Below are positions 45,336 to 54,673 of a stretch of 64,000 nucleotides of DNA, piece after piece. The stretch lies in contig SUVL01000008.1 of assembly GCA_015062005.1 (NCBI GenBank), forward strand, positions 28,301 to 92,300, given 5' to 3'. The notes beneath the pieces are model-generated. The model searched no databases. It saw nothing but the letters and a program-made list of their open reading frames with translations, and was not told where the DNA came from. Both the position numbers and the translations under genes were made by a program. Source of the stretch: Akkermansiaceae bacterium (GTDB lineage Bacteria; Verrucomicrobiota; Verrucomicrobiia; Verrucomicrobiales; Akkermansiaceae). Every line of letters begins with the position of its first letter. Within the stretch, counting starts at the first letter, position 1.

Positions 45336-48300
45336 TCAGAATTCTCTCTTGCGACGTGCAGCCAGGGCGGCGAGTGCCAGGAGGCTCAGTGTTGCGGTGG
45401 TGGGCTCGGGGATGGCTGAGAGGCTGACCATGCCGCCGACGTAGGCGAGGTTGTAATCATACCCGGTGTCCAGGTTGCTGAACATGCCGTTAACATTCAG
45501 TGCCGCACCATCGGCTATGTCGACGGCATCCAGCGTGAGCTTATCCACCCCGGTGAAGAGGGTGACCGCCTGGTGGCCATAGAGGTCTGCCAGCATGGAT
45601 TCGGACAGGGTGAGGCTCATGCCGGTGGCGAGCGCTACATCGCTGCCCATGGTGAGGGCGCCGTCCAGAATGAGGGAGGAATCTGCCGTGAAGGCGATGT
45701 TGGCATTCAGCGTGGCACCGGCTCCGGCCTGCAGGGTGGTGAGGGTGAGGGTGCTTTCATGCGCACTGGTGGCCGTGGGGGTGGCGGCGTCCTTGTAGGC
45801 GCTGAAGGTGCTGCCACTGCCCAGGCTCAGGGTGCTGAGCATGCAGTTTTCACCCAGCCCGGCGCTGGTGGTGCTGCCGTTGATAAGCTCAATAGAGGTG
45901 ACGGAAAGCGTGGCTTTCAAATCCACCTGCACGTTGTCCAGGGTGAGTTTTTCAGCGGTGATGCTGCCGGCGTAGCTGTCGAAACCATCAACGTAACCGG
46001 AGGGGCTCACGTTGCGCAGGGTCACATCATCCGCCGCGATGCTGCCGCCGATATAGGCTTTGCTGCCCACCACGGTCACCGAGGCGCGGGCACCCTCGCT
46101 GCGGGTGGCGGTTCCTTTGGTGATGCTGCCGGCAATCACGCCGCCGTTGACGACAACGGATGTATCCCCCACGGTTCCGGCGGAACCACCGGCCACAATA
46201 TCTCCGTTGATGATGCCGCCATTCACTGTGATATCGGCATTCTTCACCGTGCCGGTGGTCTTGGAACCACCCAGCAGGTGTCCCTGCACCGTGCCGTTGT
46301 TCACAACGAGTTTCACCGTTTCCACGGTGCCGGAGCCATGCACCGCGCCGCCCACGATATCTCCCTTCACCGTGCCGCCGTTCACGTAAACGTGGAACGC
46401 CTCAGCCGTGCCGCCGCCGTAGGAACCGGCAATGGCGGCAGTCTGCCCGTTGTAGGTGCCGTTGCCCACCACACCGGAGGCGGCAACTTCCAGGGTGAGC
46501 CTGCCGGCTCGGCCGGAGTTCATGGATCCGAACACGGTGTTGGCTGTGGTGCCGGTTACCTGCGTATTGATATCCCCGGCGTAGCTGTTGTTCACCAGGC
46601 CGGTCCACCCGGCGCCGGAGGTAAGGGTGAAGCTCTGAGAAACGGACTCAGAAGCCGCTCTCACCAGCACTTGTCCCTCGGTTGCCGCCACGGAGGTGGC
46701 GCTTTCATAACTGATGCCGCTGAGGGTGGGAGCGGCGGTGCGGTCTTCCGGGGACATGGCTGGCTGCCAGGTGTATGTGTTCTCCACCAACCCACTCACG
46801 CTGGCAGCGTCCTGGGTGGTGCGGTAAGCGTATTCCATTGCACTGGTGCCTGTGGTCGTGGGAGCGTAGGCAGTATCTGCCCAGGTGAGGCCGGTAACCT
46901 CGCCTGCAGCACCCAGCGCCGAAATGGCGATGCCGTTGAGCCCCATCTCTGTGTCGGCCTGCAAGCCCTGGCCGATGAGCATATCCCCCAGCCACACGTA
47001 GTAGCCGCTCAGCACGTTATCGGCGGTGTTGCCGTTGTGCCAGGCGATGCGCAGGCTCCCTTCCGCCGCCAGGGCGGATGTATCCTGACAGAACAGCACC
47101 TCGCTCCCCCACATGATGTAGCTTTCGCTCAGATTCAGCGTACCGCTGTGGGTGCCATCCCCCAAGGAGATGGAGAGCCTGTTCTCCGCGGAAAGCCAGC
47201 CATTCTCCGCTCCATTGCCGAACGATGCGGCAAAGTCTATGGTGTAGCCGCCCGCCATGGTGAAGATATTTTCCGCCAGCAGAGTGGAACTCCCGGCGGC
47301 AACCGTACCAGTGGTTGCACTTTGCCAGGTGGTGGTGCCGGAACGCTCCAGACCGGCGGTGCGGCCGCCTATGCCCAGGGCGCGGGCCAGGTTGCCCGCC
47401 ATGAGGAGCGAACCCTGGTCATTCGGGTGCAGGCGGTCGGAGCTGCTGTTGAAGAACGCATCGTGCCCCATGAAACGGTTTCCCGAGCTGGCATCCACCA
47501 TGCCGCGGGTCACATCCACATACACCACGTTCTTCCCGCTTTCCCGGGAATAGGCCGCTGCCCAGGCCGCCAGATTCCGGTTGAACTCCTGCCCGGCGTA
47601 GTGGTCGCGGTCTGCATTGTGATTATGATTGCCCCAGGGTGTGATGGAAAGTGCGTAGAAGGTATCCCCCTCTCCGCAGACGTCATCCACAATAGTGGCC
47701 ATACTGCCCCAGTTATCTCCGGCCGTCCAGATGTAGGAATCCGTAGTCTCATTGTAGCTCACCGTGCCGCCCAGCATCTTCTGCATCTGGGTGGCATATT
47801 GTGCGGGGGTTGTACCGCTGGCCGGTGTGTCGGAAAGCAGGTCATTCGTGCCCATGAGACAGAACCAGGTGTTGCTGTCGTACCGGGCGGCAGTAGTGGC
47901 GGTGGAGTGCCCGCCGTAGTTCACACCGCTGGTGTAGGTGGTGCCGTTCACCACTGCGCTGGTGCTGCCGGAGATGATATTGTGCGTGCGGCCGGAGGCC
48001 TGCGCCAGGTGGACATTGGCAAAGGCGGCCCCGCCGTAGGATTCCCCGGCATCTTTCGTGTGGGACGGTGTGTTGTAATACCCCTCGCGCGGCCCGGTTA
48101 TCTCATTCTCAATGCCGTTGTCCACCAGTGTCTTGAAGAGCTGCCAGCGGTACGAGGCATCATTCACGCCGTGGGTGATGGAATCCCCCAGAAAGGTGAT
48201 GCGCCCCACGCTGGTGCTGCTGTCTGCCCGCCCGCTCACAAAGGGCTTGCTGTAATCCACCGGCGGCACATAGCTCTCCGTATCCAGCGTGGAGGGGGTG

Positions 48301-48878
48301 TGCAACGTCACTGCCGTCACATAGTTCAGGTTCACATGGTAGCCGTTCGTCTGCGTGTTGTAGGAACTCAGCAGGCTGGAAGCCGTGTAGAGCGTGGTTG
48401 CTGTTCCGGCGGTATCTTTCACACTGACCGTCACGCCGCTGCTGTTACTGTTGGTGATGCTCAGGGTCACGCTGCCATCCGTGGCATGCTGGTTCAGGGT
48501 GCTGTAATCTATCCTGTTGCTTGTGCTCCAGGCTGCATTATTCCAATACCCGGTCAGATACGGCACCCGCGAGCCTGTGTCAACTGTCGTGTCCGCGTTG
48601 TCCGCCAATCCGTAGTCTGCTGAGTCATCATCCCACAGCAGCAGGTAATTCCCGCTCTGGTAGTCATTTGAATTCACATAGCTCTCCAGCGCACTCAGAT
48701 CGATGGTGAGGTCAATGGCCGTGCTCGCCGCAGATTGAACCGCAAAATACCCCTGGCCATCGTAGATGACTCTGTTCTCCTCATCGCACCAGGCTTCGGT
48801 GAGATTCGTGTACGTGGCAGCAGGTGCGAGGCTGGTTAAACACGCCAGAATGCAGGTGAGAAATAAGGAACGCTTCAT
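45336..48878 (-). CDS. Giant secreted SGNH-hydrolase with PEP-CTERM tail
   Basis: Starting MKRSLFLTCILACLTSLAPAATY, 1180 residues. An N-terminal beta-rich region comes first, then an SGNH/GDSL esterase domain (about 225-490): nucleophile block FLGDSITHG near 230, oxyanion pieces GGAAFANVHLAQASG and MGTNDLL, and the Asp/His pair in SSDRLHPNDQG near 478-486. A long region of repeat-like glycine/valine strands (VNGGVIAGSI, VVNNGTVQGHLLGGS, about 830-990) resembles an autotransporter-type beta-helix. The end is PEPTTATLSLLALAALAARRK, a PEP-CTERM sorting signal handled by exosortase. It is likely a cell-surface or secreted esterase (sialate- or carbohydrate-esterase type possible). Confidence 0.88.
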   Translation of the reverse strand: MKRSLFLTCILACLTSLAPAATYTNLTEAWCDEENRVIYDGQGYFAVQSAASTAIDLTIDLSALESYVNSNDYQSGNYLLLWDDDSADYGLADNADTTVDTGSRVPYLTGYWNNAAWSTSNRIDYSTLNQHATDGSVTLSITNSNSSGVTVSVKDTAGTATTLYTASSLLSSYNTQTNGYHVNLNYVTAVTLHTPSTLDTESYVPPVDYSKPFVSGRADSSTSVGRITFLGDSITHGVNDASYRWQLFKTLVDNGIENEITGPREGYYNTPSHTKDAGESYGGAAFANVHLAQASGRTHNIISGSTSAVVNGTTYTSGVNYGGHSTATTAARYDSNTWFCLMGTNDLLSDTPASGTTPAQYATQMQKMLGGTVSYNETTDSYIWTAGDNWGSMATIVDDVCGEGDTFYALSITPWGNHNHNADRDHYAGQEFNRNLAAWAAAYSRESGKNVVYVDVTRGMVDASSGNRFMGHDAFFNSSSDRLHPNDQGSLLMAGNLARALGIGGRTAGLERSGTTTWQSATTGTVAAGSSTLLAENIFTMAGGYTIDFAASFGNGAENGWLSAENRLSISLGDGTHSGTLNLSESYIMWGSEVLFCQDTSALAAEGSLRIAWHNGNTADNVLSGYYVWLGDMLIGQGLQADTEMGLNGIAISALGAAGEVTGLTWADTAYAPTTTGTSAMEYAYRTTQDAASVSGLVENTYTWQPAMSPEDRTAAPTLSGISYESATSVAATEGQVLVRAASESVSQSFTLTSGAGWTGLVNNSYAGDINTQVTGTTANTVFGSMNSGRAGRLTLEVAASGVVGNGTYNGQTAAIAGSYGGGTAEAFHVYVNGGTVKGDIVGGAVHGSGTVETVKLVVNNGTVQGHLLGGSKTTGTVKNADITVNGGIINGDIVAGGSAGTVGDTSVVVNGGVIAGSITKGTATRSEGARASVTVVGSKAYIGGSIAADDVTLRNVSPSGYVDGFDSYAGSITAEKLTLDNVQVDLKATLSVTSIELINGSTTSAGLGENCMLSTLSLGSGSTFSAYKDAATPTATSAHESTLTLTTLQAGAGATLNANIAFTADSSLILDGALTMGSDVALATGMSLTLSESMLADLYGHQAVTLFTGVDKLTLDAVDIADGAALNVNGMFSNLDTGYDYNLAYVGGMVSLSAIPEPTTATLSLLALAALAARRKREF

Positions 48879-49039
48879 GGTGACGGTGGGGAGCTTTTTG
48901 TTTATTCCTACCGAGCGAGTGGGTTTATGGAAATATAGCATATTCATGTTCGATGGCAAGCTTATTTTTAGAAAAATTCCAATATTTTTTTAACTTGTAA
49001 ATTGAAGTAGGAAGTAGTAGGATAAATGCGGTTCCGCTT

Positions 49040-50500
49040 ATGGCGGATATGAACGAAACCATGAGCCCGGAAACGAAGGAGAAAGCCGATTTGAAAGCAG
49101 GCGCGCCCGCGCATACGGGCGCGAACGTGGTTATGCCGCAGGCACCGAACATTGAGAAGAGCCTGCTGGCCATGATGACTATCGACCCGACCAACATCGT
49201 GTCCCAGTGCGTATCGAAGGGCATGACCAGTGATTTCTTCTACATACCGGCCCACCGCATTCTGTGGGAGATTTTCCGCGAGCGCTATGATAAAGGCATC
49301 CCCATCGATGTGACCTCCGTCATGCAGCAGCTGGCGGACAAGAAACAGCTGGAGGCTGTGGGCGGCCCCGCCGGGCTCACGGATGTGTTCTCCTACACCA
49401 CGAACACCGGTTTGTTCAACCTGCACTTTGAAACCCTGAAGGAGAAATACATCCGCCGCAGCATCATCCTGACGGCCAACCAGGCAAGCGAATCTGCCTA
49501 CACAAGTGAGGCTGAGGTGGATGCCCTGCTGGATGAGACGGAACAGGCAGTGCTGAAAATCCGCCAGAGCACGGACAAGGGTGGCGAATGGAAGCTGAGC
49601 GCCGACATCGCCGCAGCTGTGAACAACATGGAGCGCATGATGAGCAGCAAGGGCGAGGTGCTCGGCCTCACCACCGGCTATCCCCGCCTGGATTCCATGA
49701 TTAACGGCCTGAAAGGTGGCGAACTCTTCATCATTGCCGCGCGCCCGTCCATGGGTAAGACCTCCTTCCTGCTCAACATCATGGAGCACCTGGCGCTCAA
49801 CGTGAAGAAACCCATCCTCATCTTCTCCTGCGAAATGCCCAGCGTGCAGCTGGTGGAGCGCCTGCTCTATGCCCGCAGCGGCGTGAGCAAGCAGCAGCTG
49901 CTCGCCAAGCAGGGCGGCCTCTCCAAGGAGGACATGAAGCGCCTCAAATACGCCATTAACGAGCTGCGCGCCAGCAACATCGTGATTGATGACACCGCCG
50001 CCATCTCCATTGCAGAGCTGCGCGCCAAAGCCCGCCGTGTCATGCGCGACCACCCGGACCTCTGCGCCATCGGCATCGATTACCTGCAGCTCATGCGCTC
50101 CCACACCAAGCAGGCCCAGAACAGTCGCGAACGTGAAATCGCTGAAATCTCCGGCGGCCTCAAGAGCCTGGCCAAGGAACTGAACCTGCCCATTATCGCC
50201 CTGGCCCAGCTGAACCGCGGCCCGGAAAACCGCCCCGGCAAGAACAAGGGCGTGCCCATGATGAGCGACCTGCGTGAATCCGGCGCCATTGAGCAGGATG
50301 CCGATATGATCGGCCTGCTCTACCGCATGGCCTACTACGCTGAAGACGACGAAGAACGCGAAAACGTAGGTTCCGATGCCAACCTGGCACTCTCCAAGAA
50401 CCGAAACGGCCCCACGGGTGATATCCCCCTTACCTTCATACCGGAGCTCATGCGTTTCACCCCGCGCATTCCACGTGCAGATGAGGAGGAGGAAGGCTGA
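49040..50500 (+). CDS. dnaB: Replicative DNA helicase DnaB
   Basis: Hexameric 5'-3' helicase that unwinds the replication fork. The 486 residues include the N-terminal helical domain (about 35-135, NIEKSLLAMMTIDPTNI), a linker, and the RecA-like C-terminal domain with Walker A ARPSMGKTSFLLNI (about 235-248), motif ILIFSCEMPSVQLVERL, Walker B AIGIDYLQLM and EISGGLKSLAKELNLPIIALAQLNR, ending in DLRESGAIEQDADMI. The first 25 residues are extra and disordered. The amidase gene starts 4 bases after its stop. Confidence 0.96.
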   Translation: MADMNETMSPETKEKADLKAGAPAHTGANVVMPQAPNIEKSLLAMMTIDPTNIVSQCVSKGMTSDFFYIPAHRILWEIFRERYDKGIPIDVTSVMQQLADKKQLEAVGGPAGLTDVFSYTTNTGLFNLHFETLKEKYIRRSIILTANQASESAYTSEAEVDALLDETEQAVLKIRQSTDKGGEWKLSADIAAAVNNMERMMSSKGEVLGLTTGYPRLDSMINGLKGGELFIIAARPSMGKTSFLLNIMEHLALNVKKPILIFSCEMPSVQLVERLLYARSGVSKQQLLAKQGGLSKEDMKRLKYAINELRASNIVIDDTAAISIAELRAKARRVMRDHPDLCAIGIDYLQLMRSHTKQAQNSREREIAEISGGLKSLAKELNLPIIALAQLNRGPENRPGKNKGVPMMSDLRESGAIEQDADMIGLLYRMAYYAEDDEERENVGSDANLALSKNRNGPTGDIPLTFIPELMRFTPRIPRADEEEEG

Positions 50501-50504
50501 TATC

Positions 50505-51407
50505 ATGCGTCGCACCTGCACAGCCCTGCTGCTCGGTCTGGCGGCCCTGGTGCTGGCGGCCTGCCAGCAGTTCCCCGGCCCGCCCACCACGGCTGTGGTG
50601 CTCGATATTGGCCACACGGCAGAGCACCCCGGCGCCCGCACCCCCGGCAAGGTGCGCGGCAAGCGCATTTCCGAATGCGAATTCTGGTATGAATATGCCC
50701 ATTACACCAAGAAGGTGATTGAGGATGCCGGCTACCCCTGTGTGGTCTGCAATCGCGGCGATGAGCCGGATGACGAGCGCTACGAGGCCTGGATTGAGCG
50801 TGCCGATGTGCAGCACCTCGAAAAGGATGAGAAACCCGGGCGCCGCTACCCCTCCCGCTACTACCCGGACCGTGTGGCCGGCGGTATCATCAGCGCCGAC
50901 TATGCCGTGTACCGCCAGGCTCCCGCCGCCGTGTTCCTGCACCACAACAGCAGCGGCAACGGCTGGCGCAGGCACAACCAGAAATCCATCATCCTCACCA
51001 ACCGGCACAACGGCCAGCCCCTGGCCCAGGCCATTGCAGATTCCCTCAACTCCCGCTGCCTCAACCACGGCATGCCCAACAAAGGGCAGCCCTGCCGCGT
51101 GCAGACCCGCTACCTGGATGCCTCCCGCGGCGGCGGCTGGCTCAATGTCTGCGATGACGCCGGTATCCCCGCCGCCATCATCGAGGCCGCTTTCCTCAAC
51201 AACCGGCAGCACGCCCGCTACCTGGCCGACCCCGAAAATGCACGCCGCTATGCCGAGGCTGTGGGGCACGGCGTGGTGCACTACCTGCGCACCCAGAGCG
51301 GCACCGTACACCGCCGCCGAAATACCGATGAACCGGATGAAGGCTCCTTCGGCTACGCCCGCGAATCCCGCCGCCTGGACGTTCCTGGTGCCAAACGCCT
51401 CCTGTAA
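50505..51407 (+). CDS. Lipoprotein N-acetylmuramoyl-L-alanine amidase (amidase_3)
   Basis: Starting MRRTCTALLLGLAALVLAAC, 300 residues with lipobox LAAC (Cys20). The amidase_3 zinc enzyme follows: VVLDIGHTAEHPGART with first His, the Glu in a later EFWYEYAHYTKKVIE helix, HHNSS with the second His near 147, and the catalytic Glu in AAIIEAAFLNNRQHARYL. It cleaves the amide between muramic acid and the peptide stem during wall turnover or cell separation. It starts 4 bases after dnaB, an unusual operon partner. Confidence 0.88.
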   Translation: MRRTCTALLLGLAALVLAACQQFPGPPTTAVVLDIGHTAEHPGARTPGKVRGKRISECEFWYEYAHYTKKVIEDAGYPCVVCNRGDEPDDERYEAWIERADVQHLEKDEKPGRRYPSRYYPDRVAGGIISADYAVYRQAPAAVFLHHNSSGNGWRRHNQKSIILTNRHNGQPLAQAIADSLNSRCLNHGMPNKGQPCRVQTRYLDASRGGGWLNVCDDAGIPAAIIEAAFLNNRQHARYLADPENARRYAEAVGHGVVHYLRTQSGTVHRRRNTDEPDEGSFGYARESRRLDVPGAKRLL

Positions 51408-51798
51408 CGCCATTCTGCGCGCCCTCTGTCCGCTGAAATACCGGAGAGGCTAAAAGTTCGGGTTCCAGGCGGAACATGCGAAGCGCAACATATCCGTCAC
51501 AGCGCAGGCTGAAGCACCAGGGCTCGCGTCCGTTTCGAATGCGAGGGTGAACTGGGGGGACAGTGCAGCACCGGTCTCCTCTTCCCGGGGGCCCTGGCAT
51601 GGTTCCTGCTCCTTACGCTCAGAAAAAGACGCAGCGCTTGCTTTACCCTCAGAAAAAGCAATCTCCATTAACACACTCCAAAACATCACTTTCTCCGATT
51701 TTAGGCCGTTTTCGTACACTCAATTCCCGCGAATCGGGAATCATATTCCCGATTCGCGGGAATCAACAGCCCATAACACACGCCCATAACACACGCCC
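51408..51798. other. Intergenic stretch with a large perfect palindrome
   Basis: No convincing gene; a minus-strand 89-codon frame (51450-51719) has no recognisable features. A perfect inverted repeat with 19-base arms, attcccgcgaatcgggaat and its complement around a 3-base centre, lies at about 51722-51762; each arm is itself a short hairpin. Two copies of cccataacacacg then lead into the ATG at 51799. Confidence 0.6.
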
Positions 51799-52296
51799 AT
51801 GAGCCAGCTCCCCCGCCAAGAAGACATCAACGTATACGACTCACTGGATGAGCGCAGCGCCGTGCGTTCCTTCCTGGGAAAAACACGCGAGGATATTCTG
51901 CAACGCCTGCCCGGGGAATACGAATCGCTCCAGGAGGATCTGGCCTTCATGGGGCCGGTGGCCTTTGCCTACTACGCCCCCGCCTGGGAGGAATTCTGCC
52001 GAACCCGCCCCAGCGACAATCCGGAGGAAACTGAGAACATCGTCCGCTGGACCCTGTGTATCATCTCCATCCGCTGCAATGGGCTGGAGGATGAAACACC
52101 CGGAAGCATCGCCGCCCTGCGCCGCATGCTCAGCTGGTGCGAATCCTTCTACAACTCCCCCGAAGCACGTGCCTACTTTACCGAGGAAGCCCGCTTCTGG
52201 GGCTATGCCGAGCCCCTGCTCAGCATGCCCCTCGAGCTGCAGCAGGCCCTCGATGAATGCAGAGGCCTGCGCCTCCTCCTCGGTGAACCCTCGTAA
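51799..52296 (+). CDS. Hypothetical protein (165 residues)
   Basis: Acidic, mostly helical, no signal peptide or membrane segment. The N-terminal DSLDERSAVRSFLGKTREDI and EDLAFMGPVAFAYYAPAWEEF patterns resemble small proteins found beside toxin or polymorphic-effector genes in other phyla, but I cannot name the family. Its last codons run directly into the remnant of a PEP-CTERM protein in another frame, so the 3' junction may be a rearrangement point. Confidence 0.6.
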   Translation: MSQLPRQEDINVYDSLDERSAVRSFLGKTREDILQRLPGEYESLQEDLAFMGPVAFAYYAPAWEEFCRTRPSDNPEETENIVRWTLCIISIRCNGLEDETPGSIAALRRMLSWCESFYNSPEARAYFTEEARFWGYAEPLLSMPLELQQALDECRGLRLLLGEPS

Positions 52297-52627
52297 CCCG
52301 TCCAACCCTGACAGCTACACCGGCGATGAAATCCAATACGACCCGGCCAGGCGACTGAGCCTGAACGGCGAGCTCGGTGTGCACATCTCCGCCATCATGC
52401 TCGAAGGCGATACCCTGGAGCACCTCGCCCATGGGGATGGCACCAACGTGCTCGGACCCGGCGGCACCGCCAACACCGCATTCTCCGCAGCTGACCTGCG
52501 CGCCCTCCAGATGCTGGGCTGGCAGACGGTAGAGTATGTTCCCGAGCCCGCCACCGCCACGCTTTCCCTGCTGGCCCTGGTCGGCCTGGCTGCCCGCCGC
52601 CGCCGCAAGCAATTGTGCAGCGTATAA
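52297..52627 (+). pseudogene. 3' remnant of a PEP-CTERM secreted protein (protease-like end)
   Basis: A frame without a start encodes LEHLAHGDGTNVLGPGGTAN, then FSAADLRALQMLGWQTVEYVPEPA and the PEP-CTERM tail. The DLRALQMLGW pattern before the sorting signal is typical of PEP-CTERM metalloproteases of the matrixin type. The front of the gene is missing, so this is a truncated remnant. Its tail coding sequence is nearly identical to those of the genes at 57.6 and 60.4 kb. Confidence 0.7.
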
Positions 52628-52639
52628 ATTGATTCTCAA

Positions 52640-52673
52640 CAGACACCGTGCTGCGGCATGGTGCCTGTTTTTT
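52640..52673 (+). terminator. Terminator after the PEP-CTERM remnant
   Basis: Imperfect stem agacaccgtgc / gcatggtgcct followed by TGTTTTTTC, on the plus strand. Confidence 0.6.
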
Positions 52674-52693
52674 CTGCGCATTGCAGTTGAAAC

Positions 52694-52722
52694 TTGACAA
52701 GCGGGTGACCGTGTGCGATATT
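52694..52722 (+). promoter_or_regulatory. Promoter of the HipBST-type operon
   Basis: TTGACA (52694-52699), 17-base spacer, GATATT (52717-52722). Transcription would begin within a few bases of the ATG at 52731, so the first mRNA is nearly leaderless. Confidence 0.75.
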
Positions 52723-52730
52723 AACCACGC

Positions 52731-52946
52731 ATGGTGAATTCTTCTGAAATAGGTGCAGCCATTCGCGCTCGTCGAGTAAAAGAACATGTGACGCTGGAGG
52801 AAATGGCGGCACTCACCGGCATTGGCATCAACACGTTAAGCCGTTTAGAGCGGGGCGTAGGCAATACCCAGCTGAAGGTGCTGCTCAAGGTACTCGAAAC
52901 CCTGGGACTGGAACTTTCACTTCTTCCCAGACGCACAATGTATTAA
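52731..52946 (+). CDS. hipB: HipB-like XRE-family DNA-binding protein
   Basis: A 71-residue helix-turn-helix regulator: VTLEEMAALTGIGINTLSRLERG is the XRE HTH (residues about 21-43). In HipBST systems HipB represses the operon by binding its operator and assists the antitoxin. It lies 12 bases before hipS. The -10 box almost touches its start. Confidence 0.85.
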   Translation: MVNSSEIGAAIRARRVKEHVTLEEMAALTGIGINTLSRLERGVGNTQLKVLLKVLETLGLELSLLPRRTMY

Positions 52947-52958
52947 GAATCCGACTCT

Positions 52959-53303
52959 ATGAAGGAAGAAAGGGCCATCGTCTATGTAAAAGGCACTCCG
53001 GCGGCAGTGCTGACGCGGCACTCACAGGCAGGGGAACGGCACTATGAGCTGCAATACCTGCCCGAATACCTGGAGCAGCCCATCTGCCACACGGTGTGTT
53101 ACCAGATGCCACCCAGACAGGAGGCTTATTATAGCGAGCATCTTTTCCCCTTTTTTGAGAGTCTGCTGCCCGAGGGCGACAATCTGGAGCGCATCTGCAC
53201 CGAGCTGAAACTGGATGAGCATGACCGCTTTTCCCAGCTGCTCAGGCTTGCCAGGCACGACACCATCGGCGATGTAACTGTTCAGGAGGTAATCACAGAA
53301 TGA
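52959..53303 (+). CDS. hipS: HipS-like antitoxin (HipA N-subdomain 1)
   Basis: The 114 residues resemble the N-terminal beta-rich subdomain of HipA kinases, expressed on its own: VYVKGTPAAVLTR and FESLLPEGDNLERICTELKLDEHDRFSQLL, followed by DTIGDV. The pattern FxxLLPEG is a HipA_N hallmark. In E. coli O127 HipBST, the free HipS blocks the kinase and is the antitoxin. It overlaps hipT by 4 bases (ATGA). Confidence 0.85.
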   Translation: MKEERAIVYVKGTPAAVLTRHSQAGERHYELQYLPEYLEQPICHTVCYQMPPRQEAYYSEHLFPFFESLLPEGDNLERICTELKLDEHDRFSQLLRLARHDTIGDVTVQEVITE

Positions 53304-54238
53304 AGCCGGCTTTCACAGAATATACGGCTGCGCAGCAGCAAACGTTGTTCGATGGACAGCGGGTTTCTCCCATCCTTCCCTATAGCTACAAGAGAGACAT
53401 TCTCACCGGGAGCGGCGCTTCTTTTGCTCCGTCCATTTCAGTATCGGGAGCGCAGCACAAGATGTCGCTTCTTGTCCGGAATGGGCAGCTGCGCTTTGCT
53501 GAGCCGGGAGAACAGGGAACCCTCATTCTCAAACCACACCCGGCGCGGTTTGCTCTGAACCGGGATATACCTGCCAACGAGGAATTCTGCATGCGGGTAT
53601 GCCGCGGCATTTTCCGGCTTCCCACCGCAGCCTCCGCGCTCTGCTTCTTTCAGGATGGCGTCCCGGCGTACCTGACCCGCCGTTTTGATATCCTGCCCAG
53701 TGGTCAGAAATTGCACATGGAAGACCTTGCATCCCTTTCCGGCCTATTGGTGCAGGGAAACAGCAATGCTAAATACAATGGAAGCTACGAACAACTTGCC
53801 GGCATCGTAGCCAGGGTATCCTCTGTCCCGCTCATGGATTTAAGGCTGTTCTTCCGCATGGTTCTGGTGAACTTCATCTTGTGCAACGGCGATGCGCATG
53901 CCAAGAATTTCTCCATGCTGGAGGCAGACGGCGGCGCCTGGCGTCTGGCGCCGGTCTACGATGTGATGAACACGCGCGTTCATGTTTCTGATACTGATTT
54001 TGCTATGGGGCATGGCCTGTTTGAAGACGGCAGAACATGCCCCAGAAACCACCTCAGCGATTTCTTCCTCTCCTGGGGCGAAACCATAGGCCTGAGTCGT
54101 AGAATCATCCAGCTCGATATACGGAACATCCTTCAACGCAGCCCCGGCATCATAAGAGAATTGACAGACTCGCACATGACCCCGAAGGCTCAGCGCACGT
54201 TCCGCTATCACGTTCAGCAACGCATCGAGCGTTTTTGA
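53300..54238 (+). CDS. hipT: HipT-like serine/threonine kinase toxin
   Basis: The 312 residues have the kinase part of HipA without its first N-subdomain, as in E. coli HipT (which phosphorylates TrpS). The glycine-rich loop includes PSISVSGAQHK at 44-54 with Ser45-Ile46-Ser47, the SIS motif used for autophosphorylation. Lys79 in LILKPH is the ATP-contact Lys. Catalytic-loop NGDAHAKNFSML holds Asp198 and Asn203, and the Mg-binding Asp221 lies in VYDVMNT. All key residues are present, so an active toxin is expected. Target unknown. Confidence 0.87.
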   Translation: MKPAFTEYTAAQQQTLFDGQRVSPILPYSYKRDILTGSGASFAPSISVSGAQHKMSLLVRNGQLRFAEPGEQGTLILKPHPARFALNRDIPANEEFCMRVCRGIFRLPTAASALCFFQDGVPAYLTRRFDILPSGQKLHMEDLASLSGLLVQGNSNAKYNGSYEQLAGIVARVSSVPLMDLRLFFRMVLVNFILCNGDAHAKNFSMLEADGGAWRLAPVYDVMNTRVHVSDTDFAMGHGLFEDGRTCPRNHLSDFFLSWGETIGLSRRIIQLDIRNILQRSPGIIRELTDSHMTPKAQRTFRYHVQQRIERF

Positions 54239-54673
54239 GGCGATGCCAATTCACCGTACAGGGTGAATTATGCTTCTAAAACCGCTGTATTTGGCATAAA
54301 ATAGCTCCTTTTCACCATATGTGAATAAATTTGATGGAATTACCAGTAGATTCGGGAATACCCGATTCTCAGATACCAATGCAGATACCGTCTGTTCTCG
54401 AATTCACGGTCTTATCCCAGAGAACTGCTTATTTCAGCCATCATATCAACACGAAAATGGCAGCGCTGGCCCCACAGGTAGTCATTCAGACGTGCAGTAA
54501 CTGTGGGCCTGCCAGAGCTAGTGGAGGGGGGGACATGAGGGCGTACGAACGATGCATTTGACATGCTGGGTAGCTGGGTTCTTAGAGCGAGACAGGTGGA
54601 AATGCTTCCCCCGGTGTAGCTGGTATGGCAAGCACCCTTGATATAGATGCCACCCTACCAGAGAATCAGGCAT
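54239..54673. other. Intergenic stretch after hipT, no recognised gene
   Basis: A hairpin aattcacc/ggtgaatt (about 54248-54269) may end hipT transcription; a second small palindrome ttcac/gtgaa follows near 54311-54325. The rest has many short stops in all frames and no recognisable remnant; composition is AT-richer than the core genes. Confidence 0.4.

Noticed and set aside
45573..48623. A 1016-codon frame opposite the SGNH-hydrolase gene
   Set aside because: It is the antisense shadow of a repetitive Gly/Val-rich gene; no signal, domain or start signal.
51450..51719. An 89-codon minus-strand frame
   Set aside because: No family, start signal or conserved composition; kept as intergenic.
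54331..54561. Possible small gene after hipT
   Set aside because: Open frame without recognisable features in a stretch broken by stops in all other frames.
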